Of a stretch of 64,000 nucleotides of DNA, positions 12,081-26,000 are shown in pieces; positions within the stretch are counted from its first letter, which is position 1; the number at the start of each line of letters is the position of its first letter. The stretch covers positions 19,424,974-19,488,973 of the forward strand of contig NC_089724.1 of assembly GCF_035083965.1 (NCBI RefSeq). The letters are read 5' to 3'. The position numbers and the translations under genes were made by a program. The notes below the pieces were generated by a model. The model was not told the DNA's origin and did not search any database. It saw only the letters and a program-made list of their open reading frames with translations. Source of the stretch: Branchiostoma lanceolatum. Lineage: Eukaryota; Chordata; Leptocardii; Amphioxiformes; Branchiostomatidae.

Positions 12081-13977
12081 ATGGTGTTGCACGCCGGTGC
12101 TGACGCAGGTCTGGCCGTGCAGAAACGTCCGAACGTCCGTTCGTCTGTCAGGGACTCGGTGGTCGACCTCATCGCCCGTGGGGTGTGCAATCGTACCCAC
12201 CACAGTGTCAAACACGGCCGCTCCCGCCCAGAGGACAGGCCGAGGGACAGGCTGCCGTCCTTCCGTCCTACCATGAAGGGTCTAGAACAAAGTTTGACCA
12301 CCATGTCTTTACCTCGGCGTACTCCGGCCACTCTTCACCAACTCTCCCCCTCCACGCTCCTGCTCGGCAGCTCCACCCTCCCCATGCCGGCCATGGCTAA
12401 CCTGTGGACACGCGAAGAAAGCAGTCAGAAACTCCCCGTCATTCATGAAAGACTAAGAACTCCTTCGAGGAACCAAAGGTCTCGTTCCATACCCTTCCTG
12501 CCTCCTCCCACGAAAGAACAAACCTCTCCAAGGTAACATTAAGAATGTCTTCTTTATCAGTTGATATCCCTGGTTTTATTGTGTGTAAATTGAGATGAGA
12601 TTCGTCTGCAAATCTAGTTTGCATTACTTGATACACATTTGGGAGTTTTTTCTTCTGATCGATAGATAAATCAAAGTTGTCTGAGGTTTAGGAAAGTTTC
12701 ACACCAAAACTTCACATCGTGATATTCATTTGCACATGGTAGCATATGCACAAGATATATTCTAATTCTATCTCTAACATTCTAGCTTCATCTTTATCAA
12801 GGAAGTAAAAATTATTCTTTACTATAAAAGTATCATTGGGACATTTTTCAATATTTCCCTAAAACACACTTACTCAATCTATACATTGGCCTCCAGGTTG
12901 TTCTCCGGAGAAAGTATCGAAACTGTTGTGATTAACCTCAAACAGATACTTCAATCCTCTGCCTGCATGGATACTTAATTGTAATATTATTACACATGTA
13001 TTGATTTCCAGACGGTCCTACAGCGAGGACCTCGGCAGAATGATCCCCATCAAGCCTAGTACGGCAGAAATCATGTTTCCGGAAAAGATGTCGGAAGCCC
13101 TGACGCCGGATTCCGGAAGAAAATCCACCATCTTGAAGCCAGGCGGTCAGGTCCAGAGACCGGTTACAACAAACGTGGACAAGTCTGCGGAGAAGAGGGT
13201 TCACTTTCAGATCACTCTTCCCAGAGAAAAAGAGGTAAATGTCCTCAGATATATATACATTTTATTGTGCGGACATTCCATCATGATATCAGCTGGCATT
13301 TTAATGATCATTCCTGTCTGACAATAGGTTGTAAAATATCTGTAGGCTATAACTAAAGACCATGATGGCAAATGTGTGCGCTTTTGCCCGAAGTAGCAAC
13401 AAGTTTTTATGTCCTATATAAATACGATGAAACAACGATGAAATAGAATTAAGATGTCAGTGTCAGATTAGGCTGTCACTGCCTTTTAAGTTTCATGGTC
13501 GACAGTTGCATACTTTTCTCACACTCATCAACTTCTATCTAGGTCACATTCAGGGTGCCAACGCGGAAAGGCAGTGGTTCGTCGCGGGGCGTGAGCGAAA
13601 TCAGTCCCGAGAACAACTCCACGGTCACGCCGGTCTTCAAGGTCATGGTCACCACTAAGAGCAACGTCGAAGCAAAGCCGTCCACAGGGGACAACGAAAA
13701 GGCCAAAATCGTAGCTTCTCCAGCCGAGGCGTTGTGCCGGACCTTTATAGACACTCACAAACTCGGTGCGCCGTCTACACCTAAGCTAAGGACCTCTTCT
13801 CTGACAGTGGATCATTTCAGTGCTATAGACTCTTATGCAGGACACGTCAACTACTGCGACCACAAGAAGACAGACCAGATTGTGAAATGGCTCGAGGACG
13901 TGAACGAACAACAAAACATAGACGCCAAAGTCAGAAGAAGCCAGTCGTCCACTTCGTCCGAGAAGATCAGTGTATGA
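12081..13977 (+). CDS. Gene A: putative PP1-docking protein, 369 aa, three exons
   Basis: Exons 12081-12532, 13012-13234 and 13543-13977 join in phase (phases 2 and 0) with GT-AG introns. The ATG has an in-frame TAA 24 nt upstream. The protein is largely low-complexity and rich in Arg, Ser, Pro and Thr, with no folded domain recognised. Residues 190-193 read TILK and residues 213-216 read RVHF. A SILK-like motif followed by RVxF is the known docking arrangement for the PP1 catalytic subunit. A second similar hydrophobic run, VTFRV, follows at the exon 2/3 junction. Near the C terminus, KKTDQIVKWLEDV (W341) resembles gene B (EKTDMICRWLERC) and gene C (KRRCRQWLAEV). PP1 binding is inferred from motifs only. 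The family name is unknown to me. Confidence 0.85.
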
Positions 13978-14039
13978 TGAACGATTCTATATCATGTAGC
14001 GATGAAGGAATGCTCTACCTCGAGGTGTGTGTAGCTGGG

Positions 14040-14045
14040 AATAAA
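14040..14045 (+). terminator. Candidate poly(A) signal of gene A (AATAAA)
   Basis: A canonical AATAAA begins 63 nt after the TGA of gene A. It is the first such hexamer downstream and implies a short 3' untranslated region. Confidence 0.5.
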
Positions 14046-16179
14046 ACTGTTCATCATAATTACATTAAGTCGCTGTGACAAGCCAGGATTCTGATGGCCG
14101 TACGCGTATGATAATGATAGACGTTTTCGAGAAAACGCGTACGAGCCAGACAATCAAAGAAAAAGGTCAATATTTTCAAACAAACCAAAATCCTTTCTGG
14201 TTTGTCACTCAGGGTTGTGTATTGGGGGGTGTCACAAATGTTCTCATTTGAGTTCATGCTACTTTTTTCATTCAGTTGTAGAGGACAAAAACACCCTCTG
14301 TGACTGTAATCTACATCTAGTGATTAGACACTGAACAAGACATTTAGAGAGTTGACATTGTCAAACCTTAATTGGCAAAGGAAGCATTGAAGGGTTAGAT
14401 AGATTAAAGCACGATCACAAATGAGTTTGCTGTACCCATTAAGACACTCCTGCTACGACACTCTGCTTATCAATATTTGTTTGAGATAACCGTGTGCTAT
14501 TAGGTTAATCCCTCACTGCTATTTCATCATGATACCTTGGTCCAAATTGTTTTCGTCACAAGCACTTGTACAGCTGTTGAACTGGATTTGGATATCTTCG
14601 TTGCATTTGTTCACAGATGTCAAGGATTTATCAACTTTCATGATTTTATGTTTTATGTTAAAAGACACGTTTTGTTATTCTGGTTCATAGTTTCATTTCT
14701 CAGATAAGGTTTTGTGATTATGTTTTCACCGATTTGTTTGGATTCATTTTCTTTCTGTAACAATATTTTGTTTCTGTATATTTTGTTCCTGTATAGATTT
14801 TGCCCTACAAAAATTCAGAATGTTATGCTGTTATGAGTCATATCAATCTAGATAGTACGGTCATTCGTTTCAAAGTTCGCTTTCAAATGTCGCCATCACT
14901 GAGGACAAATTGGAAAATGATCGTGTCAGCATGGGAGCAGATTGCGGCCTCAAACAGTTGTGTGTCACCTTTGGTGTTACCTTAATCATACAACTGCTCA
15001 AGGTTTCACGACAATCGCAATCAACCGTGCTTACTGTGCAAATAAACAATATTTCTGTGGCAATCAAATTGGTGTAGTGTTTCGTAAATAATGCCTCGTA
15101 CCAACGAAAACAAAAATGTTCTATTTGTAGACGGGTATGCCCTGTAGTTAGATCTGGATGTAGATACGCCAAGTGAGCTATGATCTTTCCTTCCATGAAA
15201 GTACATTCTACTCCGTTACGTTGAACGTGTGGGGTTTTATCTCGTAACGTTTTGTGTTATACTACTTTAAGGTGCATGTTTCCACGGATGGGAAAACAGG
15301 TGCTTTTATCCAGTTGTATAGTATGTTCTGGCTGAATGAATCAGCAAGAGTAGTTGTTCGTAGCGTTCAGTTTGAATAGAACACTGCAAGGGTTGGATAT
15401 ACAAGGTAACAAAGCGGGCAGGAGCGGAGTTAAGCCAAGGTTTTGTTACCTGGAGGACGGGTGCTATTATGTTCTGTTTGCTTTGGTGAAAGGGTCGCGG
15501 TGTCACGTTTAAGTTTCTTTCTCTCTCCGTTTTCAAGGTACATGCCGTAACGCATTCAAACCACTTCTAAAGGCCACAAAAAGGCTCAGAGACTCGTGTT
15601 TCAAAAACGGTAAATCATTGCACTTCTATTCTGATTGGCAGTCATTCAGGTGTAGTTGCCCCATAGCGGTTAATACCTGTTGCTAAGTGACCAAGTTTCT
15701 CGGTCGTTTGACGTTGCACATGCACTTGCGAATACTGACCTTGACAATTAAGATTTTCGCCAAGAACAAGGCCATCCTTTTCATACCTACCAGGGCTTAT
15801 CCTAGTCTGGTGAAGACAGCTAGGAAATAGAAATATTTCTCGATTATTTAATAAAAGTTTATCTCTTTGGAGATAATCATCTCTCTTAAATCAGCCTTGG
15901 ACAATGCCTTAAACAAACCTTTCATTTTTTTGTTCATTTATTGAAATAAAGTCAGCCCATGTGGAGACAAAACTTGTGGCTGTAATTATATAAATAATTG
16001 CACAGAGATTGCCTTCCCTTTCAGGCTTTTCGAATATACATAAATGATCAGATCATATTTGCGTTTAATTCCGACCTTTATAGCCACAGAAACTGTACTG
16101 TTCAATAGATTCTAGTCCCTGTTACATTAGTCTATAGCTAGATGCCTGTACTCTCAGCACAATCATGATGAGAGTAACT

Positions 16180-16336
16180 GAGGAAGCGAAGGAAAGAGAG
16201 TGGGGGAGAAGAAATGAGAAACTTTGAAGAAGAAAGAAGGGAAAACTTGAAGAATGATTGGACGTGACGAAAGGAAAAAAGAAGGAAGAAAGGCAAAAAG
16301 GACGAAGGAAAAAAGGAGAAGAAAAGAAATTTTTTC
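16180..16336. repeat. Polypurine tract (GA/AAG-rich), about 155 bp
   Basis: The plus strand is almost entirely A and G from about 16180 to 16330, ending in GAAAAGAAATTTTTTCTCTTG. There is no fixed unit length. Such tracts can adopt triplex or H-DNA structures and expand by slippage. The pyrimidine-strand ORF at 16138-16347 is a by-product of this composition. Confidence 0.75.
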
Positions 16337-18840
16337 TCTTGAGCCAAATTCAGTGATGCGCCTTGATCAGAGCAGTGTAAATCTAAATACCTAACAAAGC
16401 TTGATGGCCTTCACATAGCTATAGTCGTGGCGGGGAGGGGGTCTACGTGCGGCTGTGCAGTATCGTGTCTCTGTCTTAAGGAGGTATTTCTCCAAGGTTG
16501 AAGCTAAGGTTACTTGTGTGTAAATTTGCAGAGTATTAAACCAAGATAGCAAGCGAGCAGTCACGTGACGGGGTTATTGCAAGACCCAACACGCGTGAAT
16601 AGCTTACTGTTCTAGCTTATCTCGCCAGACGGCGCTCATGTTTCTTGTTTAGTCTCCTGAGACGACTTAAGATTCTTAAGTTAAGAGTTTCATGATTTTC
16701 ATCTAACGTAACTTCGATGTGTCACATTCTGTTGATCTGACTTCCAGAACCACCCAGCGTCCTAAGAACAGAGACCTGGGGAGTGATGTTGTAAACAGAG
16801 TGAAGTTGGACATCAATAACCTATCAGTGACGTTACATGAAAGCGGGCGGAACAACACGAACCCTGCTGTTGTAATGTGCGCATGACCCAAAACCCACCA
16901 TTGTGAAGCCCTTTGTTCGCGGGAACACTGAACTTGAAACAGAATAGCATGTTTTGATCACAATTTATACACACATTTGAAAATGCACTGAATGTGTATG
17001 AAAATGTTGTTATGTTATCTACAAGCTGGGTCAGGCTATGATTTTAAAGAAAACATCCATGCTAGCATGCTACATGGTGCGTGTACGTGTGTGTGAGTTT
17101 CTTCGAATTCGTTACTTCACAGAGAAAGAAACGGCCGTTTTTCAGACATATTCTCTTGTTTTATTCATCATAAGTCTGCTCTAACATTCGAGATCGGCAA
17201 GCAGTCACTGCAACTTTTCGTATAAGCAGTTACTTGTTGTAAAGTGCCTTTTGAGATGATAAGAAAACATGCACAACTTAATTATTTTGAGACATGTGAT
17301 CCTTTGGACGAGTACTTGTCACAAAACTCGATTAAAGATCCCAAGCCGAGATGTATTGCTAAACAGTTACAGAGATATAATCTTTCCCAACTTCAAGAGG
17401 TCTCTACGTGACGATACTGTATCTTATTCTTTTGTTCGCGGGGTGACAGTGGTCCATTCTTCTGAAATACCAGCCCCGTTACTCAATACCTCTGACCCGC
17501 CGTCACATATCGTACTATCACGCGGTGGCCACGTGAAAACCTAGTTGTGTTAGGTTAGGTTATACTTAAAGTTATATAATTCTAAACATCCTTTAATCAC
17601 CTACGAGTTCATAAAAGCAGATGGTAATTTGGACAGGTAGTTTCGTTACCCCCTGTGTATACGGAAAGTGGGGTTTGACCACCTGTGTGGTTGAAAAGAA
17701 ACTCGTCTGACGGTCACTAGGGGTAAGAACTAGTCACCCATGCAGAGGAGACGTAATGCCGCGTAACGCAGACTATTGACTCCCAGACCCGTGACAGAGG
17801 CGTTGTAATCACTGTTTGGTAAACTGGTAGGGAGAGAAGATTATAAAGGAGTGTGTGGATAAGTGAGTCCAATTATCGGTCACTGCCGAAAGGTTCTGTT
17901 GTGGCTTGCAGATAAGACAGTTGTTCACAGGGGAAGTAGTGTCCGCAAGACCCACCTCTATCTGGATTGAATAAACAGAAGAAATTGGCCAGAATAGGAT
18001 GGATGATTATAAAACACAGTCACTACAACTTGTACAAAGATATATTTTCTTCAAACATCAGCTTTACTTTTGAACCTTTCAGTGTAAAAAAAAAAGAAGA
18101 CAGCATTGTTGTGGGGATATTCACTTCGTCAGTATTCGTACCTCAATCAATATCTAGTTTTGTTTTGTTAACATTTATGTATAGATTTGCACTTTGTTAC
18201 ATCAGACAATGTCGCGGGTCTGACATATCAGATTCTGCCATTAGGTTGTTATGGATTTTATTGATACTTTTTTGATGCTCTGACACAGCTGTGTCCGCCT
18301 TTATAAACACTTAACATGTGATATAAGCAAGATGAGCCTGCGAGGAAAAGAAAACTGGCACCGACTGGTACCTTTCTCTAAGAATAGCCATCCTTAAACC
18401 GCCTACTTTACCTGGAGGATTCCTTAGATAGAGCGTAAGAAGCGCACATAATCCAGCCGAGACATAGGATAAGCCCTCAGATGATATGTGAAAGCGTGGA
18501 GACGATTTCAGATAATCCTTGGATGAATCTTCTCTAATACCAAGCTCAACGGCTGTCCATCCAATGAAATGATCTTAAATGTTGTTAAAGCATATCCTAC
18601 ATGCAAAGGAATGGAAACCCCTGCACTTAGGTCTTTTTGTACAGTAAAGCTTTGATCACACCTTTTGTGTACGTGAGATGGTCGGTGGCGATGTCAACCC
18701 AAACAATTCAAATTAAACATACGAAGTTAAGATTTAGACTCGTTTCAAGGTTTGCAACTGCGTGGCAAATGACCAAAGATCTTGAGTTGAAAAATAAAGA
18801 TTTGCCCGAGGAGAAAACTTTCAGTGACCCTAGACATTTA

Positions 18841-18854
18841 GTTGTCACGGCAAC
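18841..18854. promoter_or_regulatory. X-box-like palindrome GTTGTCACGGCAAC
   Basis: This 14-mer has the half-site layout of an RFX-factor X-box (GTTGYC, two bases, RGCAAC). A second half-site, GGTTGTCAC, follows at about 18861. No gene begins nearby, so this is a sequence match only. Confidence 0.25.
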
Positions 18855-21447
18855 GACCCCGGTTGTCACAATGGGAGTTGTCAATGGCGCGTCAAACGAC
18901 ACCTGCCACGCGAGACGACAGCGCGAGCCCGGCAGACGTCAGCGAGGACAGCGCGCTGTAAACAACTTATCAGAAACTTCCGAGTTTTCTCTGGTATTCT
19001 TCAGAGCAACGCACAAATTCGGCTGACTGCGAAATATGAGAGAATCGGGTGACTTCTAGGAAGACAAGAAAGGTCGACAACGATGAAACTTCGACGGAGT
19101 ATACATGGGACGGAGGGAGGAGTACTGTTGCAAGGTGGGTGAGCGACACCATGTTCGATATGCTTGTAGGTAAACACAAACGTCCGCCCTTGGTAAGAAC
19201 AAAAGATGGGCGATAGCTATTTTCCAAACAAGTCTTCGGTGTTCATTAACCCTTACTTCAGGTTTTGTCTGTTGTTAGAGGTCTTCTTCACCAGTTTCAC
19301 CACCGGAAAGTCCACATGAACGGTGTACACAAGGAAATTCCGCTGACACCTGTCACGGCCAAACAAAGGCGCTCGTGTGCCCAGGTCAAGGTGTGAAAAC
19401 ATACCGACAAAGTTTATATAAGCAATCGATTATCCTGAATAGGAGAAAGTTGCCGACTTTAGTGGGCTCAATGTCAAGAGCCAAATACTCGCTGTCTTCT
19501 AATACATGATATCTTTGTTATGGAAGGAAAGCTAAGATAAATCCTACATGAAATTGTCTGCGAGTCTCCAAGGTAAATTATTGATTAAGTTTCCTCCCTA
19601 GAGACCAATAAAAAAAGCCGATTTGTCAGTTGTCGCCTATAGAAGATGCTCACTTTTGTCGGACATACAATTGTCTTATGTTGGATGCTTACTGACCTTG
19701 TTGTGCCTGTCAAGTGTTGTTACAACATGGCGCCCATTTTTGACATATCTTCCAAACAAATCTTCACGAGATAAACAGTGACAGAATTATCAACCAGTCA
19801 TAAAAAGGTAGGTTGAATTATTGATAGGGTGTTGGCAGCAACGTTTTATGTGACATATAGTTTCCTAGTCTTTCTTGCGTGATTGCCGATACAAGACAGA
19901 TAACCCTTTTAGTTTTACTTGAAGTTAAGATTAAAGGGTTCCCGTTCACGAATTACTATGATCTAGGCTATACATAAAGCGCAAGTCGTAGCTAAGTCAA
20001 GCAGTGCACTACTGCAGCCAAAGCAGTGACGCTGTCAAGCATTACGCTTCGAATTTGACCTGATTTACCTTTACCTGCGAGTGTAAAGTACACCCAATCA
20101 TCCACAGATAAAAGCATCAACCCATAGGTATGTTGGAATACTAGCGCAATGTACATGCATGTAGTCAAGACACTAAAAACAGAAATATTTTGCCTGTCAC
20201 TCGTAAGATATGTATGGAGGTATAATTGTATACAAGAACGTGACAGACATACGCGGGATGCGTTTGAGTCAAGGTTTGTGACGAAACATACTACCTTGGG
20301 TGCCAATAGTGCCGCGGGCCTTAGTCACTACGGCAACCGACTTAAGAAACACACCGCCTGAAACGGCGCATGTACAAAATACCATACTTGTTTTTGAGCA
20401 ATTTAACATTTCAGAGACGACTGACCTTTTTGTTCAAGCCTCCATGACAAACAACACGCTTGGTCCGTTTTCTTCATATGAAGGTTTCTGTCTTGTTGTT
20501 GGTAACGAATGTCTCCTGTAAACACTGCTCGGGAAATGTCGGTATGAACTTTAAAGATAAACACGACTTCCCAGTGAGAATGTTGTGAACTCCTAACCCC
20601 ACCGCATAGCTTTTATTTCTCACGTGGATCCCCAGAGCCGTTTTGCATAGACCATTCAAATGAAAGAAATTTACCCCTTCTCTGTAACCTGTTCTTCTCA
20701 CAAATTGGAGACCATAATTACTCTCTAATCAATCATGCGTATTACTATTATATCGTGGGAACGAAGGACGTCGTTTTCTCCTTGTATCTGCACTACATTT
20801 GTTTCGTCTGTCTTTAGTTTATTAGTTCAGTGGTTTGTTCGCAAGTGTAGTCCAGCTAGGAACTTCTACAAGTACAACACTCTGCCATTCAGAACTCGTC
20901 TTCCCTCTATGTGTACATCTAAATTAAAGCTTTAAAGGTACATATTTGTATTTTAGACAGCCTCACAAAATACCTAGCACTCTATTGCCTTTCAATAACT
21001 AAATCATTTCTCAGGGGAAGAAGTAAAACTGATTGTCATCAAACGATTTCATGCTGTCATGTGTTGATTTTACGCAATATGAAATTGACTGGGATACAGT
21101 GACTGGATGGAGCAGGCATACATCGTAGCAAGTGATTCACAGAGAGCACATTGGGTACTCTTATTGTTCCACTTTGCTTACGGCAGCCGGGTGTACGTGT
21201 TGTCCTTGTAACGTTATGCTTCCTTCATGAAAGACACAGTTTTTCTATAATGAATAGTAAGGCCTTTCACGCCTTTATTCTAGCTTTGTTTACCATAAAA
21301 CCGACGACATGTCCTATATTGATGAGCAGGCAGCGAAGAGACTCCATGGTTTCATTTTTCACCATCTCTTTGATATGCGCAAAGTTGATATGCTGGCTGA
21401 TGTGTAGTTAATGGTTATGCGTTATGGATTTAGGAAATGTACAGAGT

Positions 21448-21608
21448 CAGCGAAATAGTGAACACCTCTCAGAGAGCATTAAGAGTTTCTAACAGTTTGG
21501 AAAATAAAAGATATTTTAGTGTCTGTAGTACAGACACTAAAATATCTTTTATTTTCCAAACTGTTAGAAACTCTTGATGCTCTCTGAGAGGTGTTCACTA
21601 TTTCGCTG
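21448..21608. repeat. Near-perfect inverted repeat, 80-nt arms, 1-nt spacer
   Basis: The left arm (21448-21527) and right arm (21529-21608) are reverse complements except for one T/G position, near GCATTAAG against CTTGATGC. That position would be a G:U wobble in RNA. The centre is GTCTGTA-G-TACAGAC. No target-site duplication is evident just outside the arms. Transcribed from either strand it would give one long hairpin, like hpRNA or endo-siRNA precursors. Alternatives are a very young foldback element or a cruciform-forming inverted duplication. Confidence 0.95.
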
Positions 21609-22659
21609 TTTCAATATTGATCAACTGACGACCGTAATTACAATATTTGTCTGGAAGCGTCGGAAACGTATAACTTTTTTTAGCTTGACACGGCGACTGT
21701 GCCGCCTGTCTTTCACGACTCTACCCTTGAAGTTGTGAAACATTACTTTTCCTATATCGATGATTTCTTTTTTTCACTTGAACATTGCAAGGATTTATAG
21801 TTATCAAAGTCACCAGAACAATTGTTAAAGCAAGTTATGATTTGCATCAGGGGAGAAAGAGATAAGGCAGTCTTACCAGCATGCATGCCATTCTCGCTTA
21901 AGAATCCATAACGAAGTCTTTTGGAAAGAAATACAATACGACAGAAACAAAAATAAAGAAAAACAAGAGTCCGTAGGACACAATTCTCCGTGAAGTATTT
22001 ATAGTATGTACAAGTATTGACCCACACAAATTGCATCTCTGCACACTGTCCACGTAGTGTTTTAGAGCAAGTAAAGAAAACGTGTTTGTTTATCTTTTTC
22101 GTTCAATACAGGAGTGGTCAACCTGCTGAAAAGTATGTTTTTACAGCATGGCACAGATGGGATCTAGAAATCCCGGGAAAAGTCACAAAGTTAAATCTAG
22201 ATGGCCCCTTTTCAATTATTAACGAACCATTCTTATTCAGCCTTACAACTAAGATGTATCAGAAATCACAAATATGCAGTAAATCCTCTTTCCACAATTT
22301 ATTGCAGGCCGGCCTGATCTATAGCTTTCAAGCTATTTGCAATAAAAAAGGCTAATTTATATTATCGTAACATTTCACGAAGGTCAAAGGTCACCGGATC
22401 TAACCACCCGGAAGTGACACTGGCGCGCGCACTTTTCTGAGAGATATTTCTCAACAATCTTTCATCCCCTGCGTAAACTTTTTACATTGTCACAGCCGCC
22501 GTATTATAAACTACAAGTGTGGTAAGTTTGAAGGTCCAGAGATTTCCCATTTTCACACTGTGCGTAAAAGTGCATCGTCCGTCCCGTGCGCACATACTGT
22601 ATGCGAGTTGCGAGTGGACACGGCATACTTAATACACAGACTGAAGCTCACTCGGCACA

Positions 22660-23037
22660 TGTTCGCAGCGAAAACTCACAATTCCCGTTGCCGCATTGGT
22701 ATGTAACTTGGTATATCGCTAGCTAGGTTGCTTGTGGTGATGCACGTTGTCTATTTTTCAATGTAACAGTGACTATACGATCACAGCAAGTAAGGAAGAT
22801 TTATACCCCGTATCTGCCTGAAATATTCCAGTCATGCATAACGGATTATAACATGGTCCCTATGGCAGGGCAGTGGGACATAGCATTAATTATAGGGGTG
22901 CAATTACGATATTGGATTGACGTTTAAAGTAGTTATGGTGTAACAAAGCTATTGTGCATCACCACGCCGAACCAGGCAAACGATATGCCAAGTTACACAC
23001 CAATGCGACAACGGGATCGTGAGTTATAGCTGCGAAC
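22660..23037. mobile_element. Foldback element with about 85-bp inverted repeats
   Basis: The left arm (about 22662-22746: GTTCGCAGC, CGCATTGGT, GTAACTTGG, TGGTGATGCAC) is inverted at the right (about 22953-23036: GTGCATCACCA, CCAAGTTAC, ACCAATGCG, GCTGCGAAC). Arms match at most positions with scattered substitutions, so the copy is older than the hairpin at 21.5 kb. The roughly 200-bp interior has no ORF. Confidence 0.8.
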
Positions 23038-26000
23038 GCGCAATCAAATGCATTCCCAATACTCCCAGAAGGAGGTCATCCTCCTTCCCGGAGTAATAAC
23101 CTCCCCCTATCAACATTTCTCGAATTTGACGTTTGAACACACGGCTATAGTTGATTCACATTCGGCTGTGCTATAGGATAGTTTCCCTGTCGTTAGATTG
23201 CGCTGCAGGTCGTTTGCGGACGATTCTTTTGTGTCCATCCCTGAAGTGATAGATGAGAAGGTCGCAGCCCCTGTTGTCTATGGCGTTGTTCAAACCAGCC
23301 TGTTTATGTTGTAACGTCCTACCCGGGCCTGAAGCAATTGTACGACCTATATTTAGCCCACCACGCCTTTTACTCTTCTTTTTTTGTGGACACCTATAGT
23401 ATAGTATAGATCTTCGTCTCTTTGCTTAAGTTAAGACTTTGACAAACGTTCTTGTGGGCATCCGCGATGTGAGTGTGCGTGTTTGCTAGTTTCTGGAAAG
23501 TTCTGGAAATAAACCTTGGAGATGGTATTGGGTCAACCCAGTTTTAGGCGGAGCGGTTTATCTTGTAAACGAACCGGAGTTCTCGGATTGCCGTGTCTTA
23601 CATCTGTGTCGGTGATGCGGAGAGTGAGAGAATGGGTAGGTGGGTGGCTTACATAAGGTCCCCATCTCCCCCACGGAGAGATATTCCCACAGTTGGACGG
23701 TCTAGTAGTGCGTCAGAAGAGCACGGAATAACCTCGGGGCTCAGTCAACAACACAGGGGATCGGAAAGAGAAGCCGAATGCCGAGCGAAAACGACTTAGA
23801 CTGTGAGCTTTCAGACTCAGGTTCGTACATATCGTGATATATGATGATGCACCCAGGCGTGTCGGTTCGCAAGAAACTGCTTCCGCACTAGGTAACGTCT
23901 GCGACAAAGTTTTGAGAAGTCACGTACGTCACGAGTAACTTTTCCATGATATTAACACACTTCTTGAATGCGTATACTGTCAATTTGGCGTCTCACCTAT
24001 AATATCGTATAAGAGTAGGCGTATTATAAATGTCATGTGGAGATACCCTTGGCGTGGTCTGTGTGTGACTGGCATCGCTTTCCTGTATTCAGAGAATTCG
24101 TCATACATGCACAGCTGCAAACTGAACTATCGCACGTTTCTTCTCCTACTGTCCGAGTGTATATGTAGTGCTGCTCTCAGTGTAGACAAAAATATATGTT
24201 GGAGGAAAAATCACGAACGGTTTTCAATTTGCACTTAAGTTTGTGCACCTATTGCAGGTACTGTCTTTCGGACATGGATATGGATATGGATGTGCATGGA
24301 TGCCATCTTTACAGTATCTTTACTGCACCTTCCTTGGAGAGCTTCTTGGTATCGTCATGAGTACGAGTCTACAACTTGTCTTTGTGTCCGAACACCGGTT
24401 GACTCCAACATGCTAGAGCCACTGTAGGCCAGTATATCTGATGTAACTGCGGTCGCCGACCCGTACAAAGGGGCGGGTCTGGAAGGATCACAGTCTGTCG
24501 TTATATTGCTTTATAATTCCTACATGTCTTTTCCTCAGTTTCATCCCTCTCAACGACTAGATTCACTTTAGTGAGTGTTTATTTCACACTATATGTGTAA
24601 TTCGTATACTTCCATTTTCATAGCATCTACCCTCTGGCCCTGATGAATTGACTCTCCTTGGCTTGCCCCTGGCTCGTCAGTGATGTACATTAACGTTATA
24701 TAAGCGACTTGTTTAAAGCCCTGGTATATCAGAGGTCCCGTACATAAGAGCCGAAAATGTCAGGTCCTTTTCATTTCCGTCCTTACTTCCTGTAAAATCG
24801 GTACCCATTACCGGGCCATGTTTCCGAGTAATAGTCAAGCGGGTCTAGTGTAAACTAAGGTCACATCAGAAAATAGCTTTCTTACGGTTTACATAAATCG
24901 CTAACTAGTTAGAAATACGTGATATGACCTAAAAACCTTTATACGTCGTTTACAATTTCACTAAAATCGCAAATATTACGGCGTACGTCATGTTCTGCTG
25001 AATTCTGACGTCAAGCGAGCTAGCAATGACATTTGGCGCACTTACGTTGCCATGGTAGTAGACGACAGGGGATCAAATAAATTGCTGCCCAGGCCCCGCT
25101 CTGATCACATCAGCTGTGCGTGTGTGGATGTGGGTGTGTAGTTTGTGCCTTACCGACTCTCCACAGCGGTAGATGTACAAGGTAAATTGTTAAGCATTTT
25201 GGTTGCAACTCCCTAATGATTTACATGTATCTCTGAGATGTATCATATTTCCAAACAGGTCGTTTCGAAGGCACACGTTACACAGTAACAGTATTGACCA
25301 GCTTAGGTTGTTTCAGTACAGATATTGAATATTGTATGTACTGTTTAGTATCATTGTTTAGTGTTTGTGCGCGAGCCATTCAGATCATTTTTTATTCTAT
25401 CTAATTATTTTATCTTATTTTACTAAAAGTATGATGTATCGACTGCTAGCATTTGAGTAGTATTTCGCATGTACAATGTACGAATTGTGGCGATACTATT
25501 ATGGTTTACCCTGGATACCAGTACGTAATCTAGCTAAAATATACATGAAACGACGTGATATTCCCATGGCGATGGATATACAACTCACCAACCTTCTCTG
25601 ACCACTCAGAGTACATGGTTCTTGAGATAGATATCCCATCATTCTTGTTATCTATACGTTATTGACACATACACTGGACAGAACAATTACATATTCAATA
25701 TTGACTCAGCGAATGACGCCCGCATCCAATCGATATGAACCAAGGAAGATAAGCTTGTACGTTGGTGAATTTAAGATGTCAAGAATCAAACATTAAGACA
25801 TTTCCAAAAGGGCGTTGGTGTGTCAATATTATTCCCTTTAAGTTCTCTTAACCCCTTTCAGGTCAGATTTACCCAAACTCCGTCTGCACGAAGCTCATTA
25901 ATCAGCACTTAGCAGTAAAACACGCCTGACCTTTGTTCGGAGCAGGTATTTGATCTTAGTTGTTGAACTTTGTGCCGCGAGATGAGCCCAGTCACGGTGG

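Noticed and set aside
18637-19026. 129-aa ORF with an Arg-rich tail
   Set aside because: No domain recognised, no conserved splice partner, and the Arg-rich part comes from local GC-rich DNA around an X-box-like palindrome.
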